46,883 nucleotides of DNA. Source: Pseudomonadota bacterium. Lineage in GTDB: Bacteria > Pseudomonadota > Gammaproteobacteria > Burkholderiales > Rhodocyclaceae. The stretch is taken from positions 1 to 46,883 of the forward strand of contig JAFEFM010000492.1 in the NCBI GenBank assembly GCA_018240585.1, read 5' to 3'. Shown here in pieces: positions 19,854 to 27,938 of the stretch; the stretch's first letter is position 1, and every line of letters begins with the position of its first letter. The notes under the pieces are model-generated. The model did no database searches. It was not told the origin of the DNA and saw only the letters and a program-made list of their open reading frames with translations. The position numbers were made by a program, and so were the translations under genes.

Positions 19854-20328
19854 AATCGTCAAGAACACCGTGGTGACGCTGAATTACACCGTCCGCGATC
19901 CGGACGGCGCGATCATCGACGACGGTCATCACCCTCTCGTCTACCTGCACGGTGGCTACGACGGCATTTTCCCCAAACTGGAGGAAACGCTGCACGGCAA
20001 GCACCAGGGCGACACGCTGCAGGTCAAGCTGCAGCCTGACGATGCCTTTGGCGAATACGACGAATCCCTGATCATGATCGAGGATGCCAAGCTGTTCCCG
20101 GAGAACATCGAGGTCGGCATGAGCTTCGAGCGCGTATCCGATGATGGTGCCGAGGAACTGATCTACCGCGTGACCGACATCGCCGACGGCAAGGTCGTCG
20201 TCGACGGCAACCACCCGTTGGCCGGCGTGTCGCTGGTGTTCGACATCACCGTTGCCGAAGTGCGCAAGGCGACGGCCGAGGAGATCAGCCACGGCCACGT
20301 TCACGGAGCGGGCGGCCACCATCACTGA
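19843..20328 (+). CDS. slyD: SlyD-type FKBP peptidyl-prolyl isomerase
   Basis: A 161-residue SlyD: an FKBP domain interrupted by the insert-in-flap chaperone domain (~residues 70-125). The C-terminus is histidine-rich, ending HGHVHGAGGHHH, the metal-binding tail that in E. coli delivers nickel for hydrogenase maturation, though shorter here. The ATG at 19843 matches the family start MQAEIVKNTVV and lies inside the end of bcp. Two hairpins follow. Confidence 0.95.
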   Translation: MQAEIVKNTVVTLNYTVRDPDGAIIDDGHHPLVYLHGGYDGIFPKLEETLHGKHQGDTLQVKLQPDDAFGEYDESLIMIEDAKLFPENIEVGMSFERVSDDGAEELIYRVTDIADGKVVVDGNHPLAGVSLVFDITVAEVRKATAEEISHGHVHGAGGHHH

Positions 20329-20336
20329 TCGCTGGC

Positions 20337-20357
20337 GGGGCCGTCCTGAGCGGCCCC
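20337..20357 (+). terminator. Hairpin after slyD
   Basis: 7-bp stem GGGGCCG/CGGCCCC with a 7-base loop, 8 bases after the slyD stop, without a T-run. Confidence 0.45.
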
Positions 20358-20385
20358 GAGGCGTAACCCGCAAGGGTCATGACCT

Positions 20386-20426
20386 GAGGCAGACCGGAAT
20401 CGCTTCCGGCTGCCTCTCGTTTTTTG
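20386..20426 (+). terminator. Strong intrinsic terminator of bcp-slyD
   Basis: A long stem pairs GAGGCAG-a-CCGGAA with TTCCGG-c-TGCCTC around the tetraloop TCGC, followed by TCGTTTTTTG. It isolates the downstream ABC gene from the bcp-slyD transcript. Confidence 0.92.
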
Positions 20427-20450
20427 CCTTTCAGCATCGCTGCGACGACC

Positions 20451-22559
20451 ATGAGCCTTCATCGCCAGACCGAGTCCGCCTCACACTCCGCAGACCAGCC
20501 GGAACCGCTGCTCGAAGTTGCCGGCCTGCGGGTGGCGATCGACACGCCGCGCGGCACGATCCGCCCGGTCGACGGGGTCGATCTGTCGCTTTCGGCCGGC
20601 GAAACCTTCGCCTTGCTGGGTGAGTCGGGATGCGGCAAATCGATGACGGCGCTGGCGCTGTCCCGGCTGCTGCCCGACTCCGGTCGCATCGAGCATGGCA
20701 CGGTGCGGTTGGGCGGCACCGATCTGCTGCGGCTGCCGGAAGCGGCGATGCGCCAGGTGCGGGGCGGGCGCATCGGCATGATCTTCCAGGAACCCGGAAC
20801 CAGCCTGAATCCGGTCATGACGGTAGGCGAGCAGATCGGCGAAGTCCTGCGGCAGCATCGCAAGGACGATGAGCGCGCGGCCGCGGCGAGGCTGCTCGAA
20901 AGCGTGGGCATCCCCGATGCGGCGCGACGGCTGAACGACTACCCTTTCCAGTTCTCCGGCGGCATGAAGCAGCGGGTGATGATCGCGATGGCCCTTGCCG
21001 GCCACCCCGAGTTGCTGATCGCCGACGAGCCGACGACGGCGCTCGACGTCACGATCCAGGCCCAGGTGCTCGATCTGCTCGCGCACATGCAGGCCGAGCG
21101 TGGCATGGGCATGCTGCTGATCACCCACGACCTCGGCGTCGTGGCGCGCATGGCGCACAGGGTAGGGGTGATGTACGCGGGCGAGGTGGTGGAGACGGGG
21201 GCGCGCGAGGCGTTCTTCGCGATGCCGCTGCATCCGTATTCACGCAAGCTGTTCGCGGCGTTGCCCAGTGCCGCGCAGCGCGGCCGCGTGCTCGATGCCC
21301 CGCTCGGCAGCGTGCCGCCGCTCGACCGCGCCTTCGTGGGTTGCCGCTTCGCGGAGCGCTGTCCCGCCGCCTTCGACCGCTGCGACGACGAGGCTCCGGG
21401 CTGGCACCGCGTCGGCGCGCAGGCGGTGCGCTGTCATCTCTACGAAGGCGTGCAGGTGCCGCGCCCGTTCGAGCGCATCGCCGCCGGCCGCATCGAAGGA
21501 GCCTCCGCGCGGCGATCTGGCGCGGCGGTGCTGGAGGTGCACGGCCTTGCGGTGCATTTTCCCGTGCGCAAGGGTCTGTTGCGCCGTGTCGTCGGTCACG
21601 TGCGGGCGGTCGATGGAGTCGACCTGCGGCTTGCCGCCGGCCGCACGCTGGCGCTCGTCGGCGAATCCGGCTGCGGCAAGACGACCGTCGGCAAGGCCTT
21701 GCTGCAGCTCGTGCCGCCTACGGCAGGTAGCGTGCAGCTCGATGGCGTCGAGATGGTGGGGCAGGGCGGTAATGCTCTGCAGGGCATGCGCCGCGCGGTG
21801 CAGATGGTGTTCCAGGATCCGTTCGCCTCGCTCAATCCGCGCATGCGAGTGGGCGATATCATCGAGGAGGGCATGGCCAGCCTCGGCGTCGAAATCGACC
21901 CGGTGGCACGACGCCGCGCGGCCGACGCGCTGCTCGAGCGCATCGGCCTCGTGCCGGCGATGCGCTGGCGGTATCCGCACGAGTTCTCGGGCGGTCAGCG
22001 CCAGCGCATCGCCATCGCCCGCGCGCTCGCGGTGTCGCCGCGCGTCATCGTGTGCGACGAACCCACCAGTGCGCTCGACGTCTCGGTGCAGGCCCAGTTG
22101 CTGAACCTGATGCGGGAACTGCAGCGCGAACGTGGGCTGGCCTACCTGTTCATCACGCACAACCTGGCGGTGGTCGAATATCTCGCCGACGAGGTGGCGG
22201 TGATGTATCTCGGGCGTATCGTGGAACAGGGGCCGGCGGACCGCATCCTGTCGGCGCCGGCGCATCCCTACACCCGGGCACTGCTGCAAGCCGTGCCCGA
22301 AATCGACATGGCGGGGAGTGCCGCGGACGGCGGCAAACGCCCGGGCAAGGAGGTGCGTGCTGCGGAAATGGATGCGTCGCCGGAGCGCATCGAAGGCATG
22401 GCCGTCGAAGAACTGCCCTCGCCCCTCGATCCGCCCGCCGGATGCCATTTCCATCCGCGCTGCCCCCACGCCAGCGACATCTGCCGGCTGACCTATCCGC
22501 GCGAGACCGACTTGGGCAACGAGCATGTGGTGCGCTGCCACTGGCCGCAACGACGCTGA
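20451..22559 (+). CDS. Fused double-ATPase ABC transporter protein (DppD-DppF / YejF type)
   Basis: A 702-residue protein with two complete ABC modules. Each has Walker A ([11 protein letters not shown], then [11 protein letters not shown]), a signature (FSGGMKQR, then FSGGQRQR) and Walker B (LLIADEPT, then VIVCDEPT). After each module comes the cysteine-rich oligopeptide-transporter extension ([13 protein letters not shown] and [11 protein letters not shown]). This is the YejF/GsiA architecture that powers peptide-type importers. The ATG at 20451 begins MSLHRQTES; an upstream TTG at 20424 overlaps the preceding terminator. No permease or binding-protein gene is adjacent, so its membrane partners are encoded elsewhere. 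Confidence 0.92.
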   Translation: MSLHRQTESASHSADQPEPLLEVAGLRVAIDTPRGTIRPVDGVDLSLSAGETFALLGESGCGKSMTALALSRLLPDSGRIEHGTVRLGGTDLLRLPEAAMRQVRGGRIGMIFQEPGTSLNPVMTVGEQIGEVLRQHRKDDERAAAARLLESVGIPDAARRLNDYPFQFSGGMKQRVMIAMALAGHPELLIADEPTTALDVTIQAQVLDLLAHMQAERGMGMLLITHDLGVVARMAHRVGVMYAGEVVETGAREAFFAMPLHPYSRKLFAALPSAAQRGRVLDAPLGSVPPLDRAFVGCRFAERCPAAFDRCDDEAPGWHRVGAQAVRCHLYEGVQVPRPFERIAAGRIEGASARRSGAAVLEVHGLAVHFPVRKGLLRRVVGHVRAVDGVDLRLAAGRTLALVGESGCGKTTVGKALLQLVPPTAGSVQLDGVEMVGQGGNALQGMRRAVQMVFQDPFASLNPRMRVGDIIEEGMASLGVEIDPVARRRAADALLERIGLVPAMRWRYPHEFSGGQRQRIAIARALAVSPRVIVCDEPTSALDVSVQAQLLNLMRELQRERGLAYLFITHNLAVVEYLADEVAVMYLGRIVEQGPADRILSAPAHPYTRALLQAVPEIDMAGSAADGGKRPGKEVRAAEMDASPERIEGMAVEELPSPLDPPAGCHFHPRCPHASDICRLTYPRETDLGNEHVVRCHWPQRR

Positions 22560-22644
22560 GCGGAAGGAGGGGCGGCGAGGGCAGGCCGACGTCCCGCCGG
22601 CGGCGATGCGATGCGCTGCCGCCGTATGCGGCGCGCCCGGACGG

Positions 22645-24297
22645 TCAGCGGGAAGGCCTGGAGGGTTTGCCTTTCGCGGCCGCTGCCGCAGCATTCTTCT
22701 GCGCGGGCGACGCCTTGCCGGCGCCGGCGGTTGTTGCCGCGGCGTTGTTTTTCGTTACCGGCCTCGGCGCCTTTGTCGCCCCTGCGGCAGCCGGGGCCGA
22801 GTTCCGGGCGCCCTTTCGTGCCCCGTGATCGACGGAGTCGGCACGGTTTCTTGTCGTTGGCTGGCCGCGCGCCGGCTTGCCCTTCGCGTCCTTTCCCGCG
22901 ATTTTGCCGTGCACTTCATGCATCGACGCTCGTTTGGCATCGTGCTGGCGTGCGGCGCCGGCCCGACCCAGCCGCGGTGACGAGAGGCCGATGGAAGCCT
23001 CCCTCTCGCCCCTGAAGCGCAGTTGCGGGTCACGTCCCGAGGTGTTTGCCGACACGTCGGCGCTGCCGCTGAGCTTCAGGCCCTGCTGGCGCGCCACCAC
23101 GCCCGCAAAGGGCAGCAGACGGCTGGCCTCGAGCGCGCCGGACGGGTCGATGCCGTCCGGGACCAGCAACGACTGGCCCGCGGCAACGCCGCCCTGGGTT
23201 CCCAGTCCATTGAGCTGGCGCAACTGGGCCACCGTCAGGCCGTACTGCTCGGCGATCGTATCGAGTTTCTCGCCCGCTTCGACCGTGTGCGTGCGCCATG
23301 CCGAGCCACTGCTGAGCGTTTCCGCCAGGCGTGCCTCGAAGCGGCTCGCGCGGTCGGCAGGGACGACGAAGGTGTGCCCGGGGGTGGTGATCGCCGGGCG
23401 ATTGAAACCCGGGTTCAGCGCCAGGAATTCTTCGAGCGGCATGTCGGCATGACGTGCGGCTGTGCCAAGGTCGATGCCGGGCGGAGCGCTGACGGTGACG
23501 AACTGCATTTCGTTGGCAACGTAAGGCAGCTCGATATGGAACAGCTCCGGCTGGCTGACGATGTTCTTGATCGCCTGCAGTTTGGGCACGTAGTTGCGCG
23601 TCTCTTCCGGCATGCGCAGGGAGGAGTACTCGGCCGGCTTGCCCTCGTCGATGTTGCGCTGCAGCGCGCGTTTGACGGCGCCTTCGCCCCAGTTGTAGGA
23701 GGCCAGCGCAAGATGCCAGTCGCCGTGCATCTCGTAGATCGTCTGCAGATAGTCGAGGGCGGCATTCGTCGACGTGATGACGTTGCGCCGCTCGTCCACC
23801 CAGTTGTCCTGGGTCAGGTTGTAGTGCTTGCCGGTGGAAGGGATGAACTGCCAGAGACCTGACGCATGCGCGCGCGAATAGGCCAGCGGGTTATAGCTGC
23901 TTTCCACCATCGGCAGCAGCGCCAGTTCGGTGGGCATGCCACGGCGCTCGAGTTCGTCGACGATGTAGTAGAGGTAGCGCCCGCCACGTGCGAAGACCTG
24001 CTTCAGGAAGCCCGGCCGGTTCAGGTAGAAGAGCTGCTGCTCGGCCACCAGCGGGCTGTCCAGGTCGGGCATGCCGAAGCCGCGGCGGATACGGTCCCAG
24101 ATGTCGTTGGCGTCCCGTGTCAGGTCCAGGGTCAGCACTCGCGGGGCATCCGTGCCCGACAGCGCGGTCTTGGGCACTGGCAGCGGATCGCCGGTCGTCG
24201 GGCCGCGTGCGAAGGCTGGCGAGGCCTCGGTCATGGCGGCCAGCGCAAGGGGCAGGAGCAGCGCTGCGAATCGCCGCGGGGTAAAGCGTTTAGCCAT
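22645..24297 (-). CDS. mltD: Membrane-bound lytic murein transglycosylase D-like
   Basis: A 550-residue periplasmic lytic transglycosylase that cleaves peptidoglycan glycan strands. Residues 1-30 form a signal peptide (MAKRFTPRRFAALLLPLALA, ending PAFA); there is no lipobox cysteine, unlike E. coli MltD. The SLT domain has catalytic Glu132 in LLPMVESSYNP and the downstream SGLWQFIPSTG motif. One LysM domain is clear at ~336-380 (E. coli MltD has two). The last ~110 residues are a basic Ala/Lys/Arg/Pro-rich low-complexity tail. Start 24297 is chosen over 24336 because it gives a clean signal peptide. Confidence 0.92.
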   Translation of the reverse strand: MAKRFTPRRFAALLLPLALAAMTEASPAFARGPTTGDPLPVPKTALSGTDAPRVLTLDLTRDANDIWDRIRRGFGMPDLDSPLVAEQQLFYLNRPGFLKQVFARGGRYLYYIVDELERRGMPTELALLPMVESSYNPLAYSRAHASGLWQFIPSTGKHYNLTQDNWVDERRNVITSTNAALDYLQTIYEMHGDWHLALASYNWGEGAVKRALQRNIDEGKPAEYSSLRMPEETRNYVPKLQAIKNIVSQPELFHIELPYVANEMQFVTVSAPPGIDLGTAARHADMPLEEFLALNPGFNRPAITTPGHTFVVPADRASRFEARLAETLSSGSAWRTHTVEAGEKLDTIAEQYGLTVAQLRQLNGLGTQGGVAAGQSLLVPDGIDPSGALEASRLLPFAGVVARQQGLKLSGSADVSANTSGRDPQLRFRGEREASIGLSSPRLGRAGAARQHDAKRASMHEVHGKIAGKDAKGKPARGQPTTRNRADSVDHGARKGARNSAPAAAGATKAPRPVTKNNAAATTAGAGKASPAQKNAAAAAAKGKPSRPSR

Positions 24298-24377
24298 GGA
24301 CGGAAGTCCGCTGGGGCCTGGCGGGAAAGCGCGCAAGTCTAGCCAGCGGGTCCGGGTGCGTCAAAAGAAAATTGCGT

Positions 24378-25151
24378 TCAGAAGACGTCCTTCCAGGCTC
24401 GTAACGCAGCGAGGCAGGCGATCGCATCGGTCGGGCGGCTACCGCTGTGTGCGGTCACGGCGTCCACGACGCTGCGCTCGCCGCAGCGAAGGAAGGGATT
24501 CACGGCTTTCTCGATCCCGATCGAACTCGGTATGGTCGGCTCTCCAGCCGCGCGCAGCGCTTCACAGCGCCACGCGTAGGCATCGCGCTGCGCATTGTCC
24601 GGCTCCGCGACCCGCGCGAAAGCGAGGTTCGACAAGGTGTATTCGTGCGTGCAATACACCTTCGTGTCCTCGTGCAGGGCGGCAAATTTGGCCAGCGACG
24701 CAGCGAGTTGCGCCGGTGTACCTTCGAACAGGCGGCCGCATCCCGCCGAGAACAGCGTGTCGCCGCAGAACAGGCTGCCAGGAGCGGGCGCGGCTGAATG
24801 GTAGGCGACGTGCCCGGCGGTGTGGCCTGGCACATCCATGACATCGAGCGTGAGCCCCAGGGCGTCGATGCAAACCGTGTCCCCTTCGCGGACCGGATGA
24901 TTGACGCCGGTGATGGATTCGCGCGCGGGTCCATAAACCGGCACCGCGTGGCGTGCAAGGAGGGACGGCAGGCCGCCGACATGGTCCGGGTGATGATGGG
25001 TGACCAGCACCGCGGCCAGGGTCAGATCATGCCCCGCGAGGAAATCCTCGACCGGTGCTGCATCGCCGGGATCGACGGCCACCGCATGGCGGCCGTCGTG
25101 AATCAGCCAGATGTAGTTATCGCGAAAGGCGGGAAGAGGGATAATGTTCAT
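24378..25151 (-). CDS. gloB: Hydroxyacylglutathione hydrolase (glyoxalase II)
   Basis: A 257-residue metallo-beta-lactamase-fold enzyme that hydrolyses S-D-lactoylglutathione, the second step of methylglyoxal detoxification. The metal motif THHHPDH (His52, His54, Asp56, His57) and further ligands in GHTAGH, CGDTLF and CTHEYT are all visible. The start MNIIPLPAFRDNYIW at 25151 fits the family; an in-frame ATG at 25181 would add ten residues. It is divergent from the YafS-like methyltransferase with only 28 bases between starts. The same neighbours occur in E. coli. Confidence 0.95.
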   Translation of the reverse strand: MNIIPLPAFRDNYIWLIHDGRHAVAVDPGDAAPVEDFLAGHDLTLAAVLVTHHHPDHVGGLPSLLARHAVPVYGPARESITGVNHPVREGDTVCIDALGLTLDVMDVPGHTAGHVAYHSAAPAPGSLFCGDTLFSAGCGRLFEGTPAQLAASLAKFAALHEDTKVYCTHEYTLSNLAFARVAEPDNAQRDAYAWRCEALRAAGEPTIPSSIGIEKAVNPFLRCGERSVVDAVTAHSGSRPTDAIACLAALRAWKDVF

Positions 25152-25179
25152 CCCGCGAATTCTGAGTCCTTGTGCGAGC

Positions 25180-25914
25180 ATGTCAATCCCAGGCCTGTCG
25201 GACTGGCTGGATAAGCCGCAGGGCCGCTACCTGCTCGAGTGGGAGCAGGCCGCGTTCGACCAGATGGTGGCGGACGTCTTCGGCTACAACGCCCTGCAGG
25301 TGGGCATGACGGAGCTCGACCTGCTCCGTGCCAACCGCATGCCCTTCCGTTTTTGTTGCGGGGCGTCGGCGCCTGCGGACGTGCTGGGTCACGAGTTCGA
25401 ACTGCCGCTTGCCAGCGCGAGCCTCGATCTCGTGCTGCTGCCGCATGTGCTCGAGTTCTCGCGCCAGCCGCACCAGGTGCTGCGCGAGGTGGAGCGTGTG
25501 TTGGTGCCGGACGGCAGCGTGATCATCTCGGGCTTCAACCCCTTGAGCTTGTGGGGTGCGTGGCGCGTCGGCGCACGCCGCTGCGGGGGATTCCCATGGA
25601 TGGGGCAATTCCGCACGGCGATGCGAATCAAGGACTGGCTCGCGCTGCTCGGGTTCGAGGTGCTGCCGGCGCGCTTCGGTTGCTACGCGCCGGCGGCCGC
25701 GTCGGCCACATGGCTCGAACGCTGGCGCGTGCTCGATCGGGCCGGTCCGCGCTGGTGGTCGGGTTGCGGGGCGGATTACATGCTGCACGGTGTCAAGCGG
25801 GTGCATGGCATGCGCCTGATCACGCCGAAGTGGCGCGAGGAGCGGCGTGGGGCGAAGGCCCTGTCACCGATCGCGCAGCGCAACGGCGGGGAAATCAAGA
25901 AAAGCGAAGAGTGA
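25180..25914 (+). CDS. SAM-dependent methyltransferase, YafS-like
   Basis: A 244-residue class I (Methyltransf_11-type) protein. The post-motif regions [18 protein letters not shown] and [14 protein letters not shown] are clear, but motif I is degenerate: the usual Gly-rich loop reads [13 protein letters not shown]. The gene occupies the place of yafS in the E. coli gloB-yafS-rnhA-dnaQ region, supporting orthology; substrate is unknown. The start at 25180 fits [10 protein letters not shown]; an upstream ATG at 25144 would overlap gloB. The stop overlaps the rnhA start by one base (TGATG). Confidence 0.85.
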   Translation: MSIPGLSDWLDKPQGRYLLEWEQAAFDQMVADVFGYNALQVGMTELDLLRANRMPFRFCCGASAPADVLGHEFELPLASASLDLVLLPHVLEFSRQPHQVLREVERVLVPDGSVIISGFNPLSLWGAWRVGARRCGGFPWMGQFRTAMRIKDWLALLGFEVLPARFGCYAPAAASATWLERWRVLDRAGPRWWSGCGADYMLHGVKRVHGMRLITPKWREERRGAKALSPIAQRNGGEIKKSEE

Positions 25915-26372
25915 TGGAAGAAGTCGATATCTATACCGATGGCGCCTGCAGCGGCAATCCCGGCCCTGGCGGCTGGGGAGCGATCCTGCGTGCGGGTACG
26001 CACGAAAAGGAAATATGGGGTGGCGAACCCGATACCACCAATAACCGTATGGAGCTGCTGGCGGTGATCCGTGCGCTCGGCGCACTCAAGCGCCCGGTGA
26101 TGGCACGCGTGCACACCGACAGCCAGTACGTGCAGAAGGGCATCTCGGAGTGGATCCACAACTGGAAGGCACGTGGCTGGAAGACGGCATCCAAGGAACC
26201 GGTGAAGAACGCCGACCTGTGGCGGGCGCTCGACGAGGCGGCTTCGCGCCATCAGGTGAAATGGCTGTGGGTGCGGGGCCACGCCGGACATCCCGAGAAC
26301 GAACGCGCCGATGCCTTGGCACGGCGCGGCGTGGAGGCCACGCGCAAATCGGGAAGCATCGTGGAAGGCTGA
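25914..26372 (+). CDS. rnhA: Ribonuclease HI
   Basis: A 152-residue RNase HI that cleaves RNA in RNA-DNA hybrids. Active-site residues Asp9 (YTDGACSGN), Glu47 (NRMELLAV), Asp69 (HTDSQYV), His123 and Asp133 (NERADALA) are all present, and the basic-protrusion region ([17 protein letters not shown]) is intact. The ATG shares one base with the preceding stop, so translation is coupled. dnaQ follows after 46 bases. Confidence 0.97.
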   Translation: MEEVDIYTDGACSGNPGPGGWGAILRAGTHEKEIWGGEPDTTNNRMELLAVIRALGALKRPVMARVHTDSQYVQKGISEWIHNWKARGWKTASKEPVKNADLWRALDEAASRHQVKWLWVRGHAGHPENERADALARRGVEATRKSGSIVEG

Positions 26373-26418
26373 GCCCCCCCGACGGGGGATTGAAACTGCA
26401 ACTGATTCAGGATTTCTT

Positions 26419-27141
26419 ATGCGACAGATCGTGCTCGACACCGAAACCACCGGCCTGGACTGGCGAAATGGCGACCGGGTGATCGAGATCGGCTGTGTCG
26501 AGCTGCTCAATCGTGGCCTCACCGGGCGGCATTACCACGTCTTCATCAACCCCGAGCGCGGCATCGATGCGGAGGCAGTGGCGGTGCACGGCATCACCGA
26601 GGATTTTCTTGCCGACAAGCCGAAATTCGCCGAGATCGCGGCCGATTTCGAGGACTTCGTGCGCGATGCCGAGCTCATCATCCACAACGCGAGCTTCGAC
26701 GTCGGCTTTCTCGACCATGAGCTCAAGCTGCTCGGCCGTGCCGCCCTGAGCGAGCTCTGCGGCGGCGTGATCGACACGCTGAAGATGGCGAAGGAGCAGA
26801 ACCCCGGCAAGAAGGCCTCGCTGGACGCGCTGTGCGACCGCTACGAGATCGACAACGCCCATCGCACCCTGCACGGCGCGCTGCTCGACGCGGAACTGCT
26901 CGCCGAAGTCTATCTGGCGATGACGCGCGGCCAGGAGAGCCTGATCATGGCGCTCGAGGACGACGTGCCGCGCGGGGAGGCGGAACTGGCCGGCGGGCCG
27001 CTCGAACGCAAGCCGGTGACGGTGCTGCGCGCAACCGCAGCCGAGCAGGCCGCGCACGAAGAGGTTCTCGCCGGCATTGCCAAGGCGAACAAGGGCTTGT
27101 GCCTGTGGATCCCTCCGGTGCCTGAAAGCACGCCGGCCTGA
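26419..27141 (+). CDS. dnaQ: DNA polymerase III epsilon subunit (3'-5' proofreading exonuclease)
   Basis: A 240-residue DnaQ. Exo I motif LDTETTGLD gives Asp7 and Glu9, Exo II is NASFDVGFLDHE, and Exo III is HRTLHGALLDAELL, the DEDDh type. GQESLIMAL after the exonuclease domain resembles the clamp-binding QTSMAF element, followed by the C-terminal segment that binds the alpha subunit. AGGA lies 6 bases before the ATG at 26419. It is convergent with the spermidine-synthase-like gene after 6 bases. Confidence 0.96.
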   Translation: MRQIVLDTETTGLDWRNGDRVIEIGCVELLNRGLTGRHYHVFINPERGIDAEAVAVHGITEDFLADKPKFAEIAADFEDFVRDAELIIHNASFDVGFLDHELKLLGRAALSELCGGVIDTLKMAKEQNPGKKASLDALCDRYEIDNAHRTLHGALLDAELLAEVYLAMTRGQESLIMALEDDVPRGEAELAGGPLERKPVTVLRATAAEQAAHEEVLAGIAKANKGLCLWIPPVPESTPA

Positions 27142-27147
27142 GGCCGA

Positions 27148-27918
27148 TCAGAGCGTCAACACCCCGCCGGGTACGGTGCCGGCCTGCTCGAGGCGGGTGA
27201 CCGTCGGTAGCAGGTCGAGGGCGGTGCCCGATTTCAGCAGGGCCGCACGCTCACGCAACTCGGTCAGGCTGCGCTCGATGGGTTCTCCCGCCGCGGCGAA
27301 AGCCACGACGTTGCCGCTATCGACCGACGGAAACGCCAGCGCGCGGTCGTCGAACGCCTGGATGATGCGCTCGAAGCTGGCCTTGTAGCCACGCGAGCGG
27401 CCGAACAGGTTCACCGCCATCAGCCCGCGATCCGACAGCCGGCTGCGCACCGCCTGGTAGAACGGCAGGGTGTCGAGTGCGCCGGCGCGCGCGTTGCGGT
27501 CGAAGCCATCCACCAGCACGTAGTCGAAGTGGCGATCGTGCTCGAGCACGTACTGCGCGCCGCAGCCGACGTGAATGGAGAAGCGCGCGTCTTCCGCCGG
27601 CAGCTTGAAGAACTGGCGCGCGGCTGCGACCACCTGCGGGGCGATCTCGACCACCTTGATGCGCGCCTGCGGGCAGTTGTGATAGACGAACTTCGCCAGG
27701 GAGGCCGCGCCCAGGCCGATGATCAGCACGTCCCTGGGCCATTGACCGGGGTCATTGACAAGGCCATCGCGCAACAGCAGGCCGGCCATCATCTCGCGCG
27801 TGTAGGCGAGTTCCAGCGCATTGGGTTTGCGGATGCGCATCGCTCCCTGCACCCAGTCGGAGCCGAAATGCAGGTAGCGGACGCCGCCTTCCTCTGAAAT
27901 GTCGATCGGGGTGCTCAT
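27148..27918 (-). CDS. Spermidine synthase-like protein
   Basis: A 256-residue polyamine aminopropyltransferase-fold protein. The nucleotide-binding segment VLIIGLGAASLAKFVYH, the acidic KVVEIAP and the catalytic-region FDYVLVDGFD are visible. It lacks the N-terminal strand domain of canonical SpeE, and no speD (SAM decarboxylase) is in the window, so true spermidine synthesis is uncertain. It follows mutS by 20 bases on the same strand and probably shares its transcript. The ATG at 27918 lacks a strong ribosome site. Confidence 0.75.
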   Translation of the reverse strand: MSTPIDISEEGGVRYLHFGSDWVQGAMRIRKPNALELAYTREMMAGLLLRDGLVNDPGQWPRDVLIIGLGAASLAKFVYHNCPQARIKVVEIAPQVVAAARQFFKLPAEDARFSIHVGCGAQYVLEHDRHFDYVLVDGFDRNARAGALDTLPFYQAVRSRLSDRGLMAVNLFGRSRGYKASFERIIQAFDDRALAFPSVDSGNVVAFAAAGEPIERSLTELRERAALLKSGTALDLLPTVTRLEQAGTVPGGVLTL

Positions 27919-27938
27919 GGGTGTGGGCCTGCTCGCAG

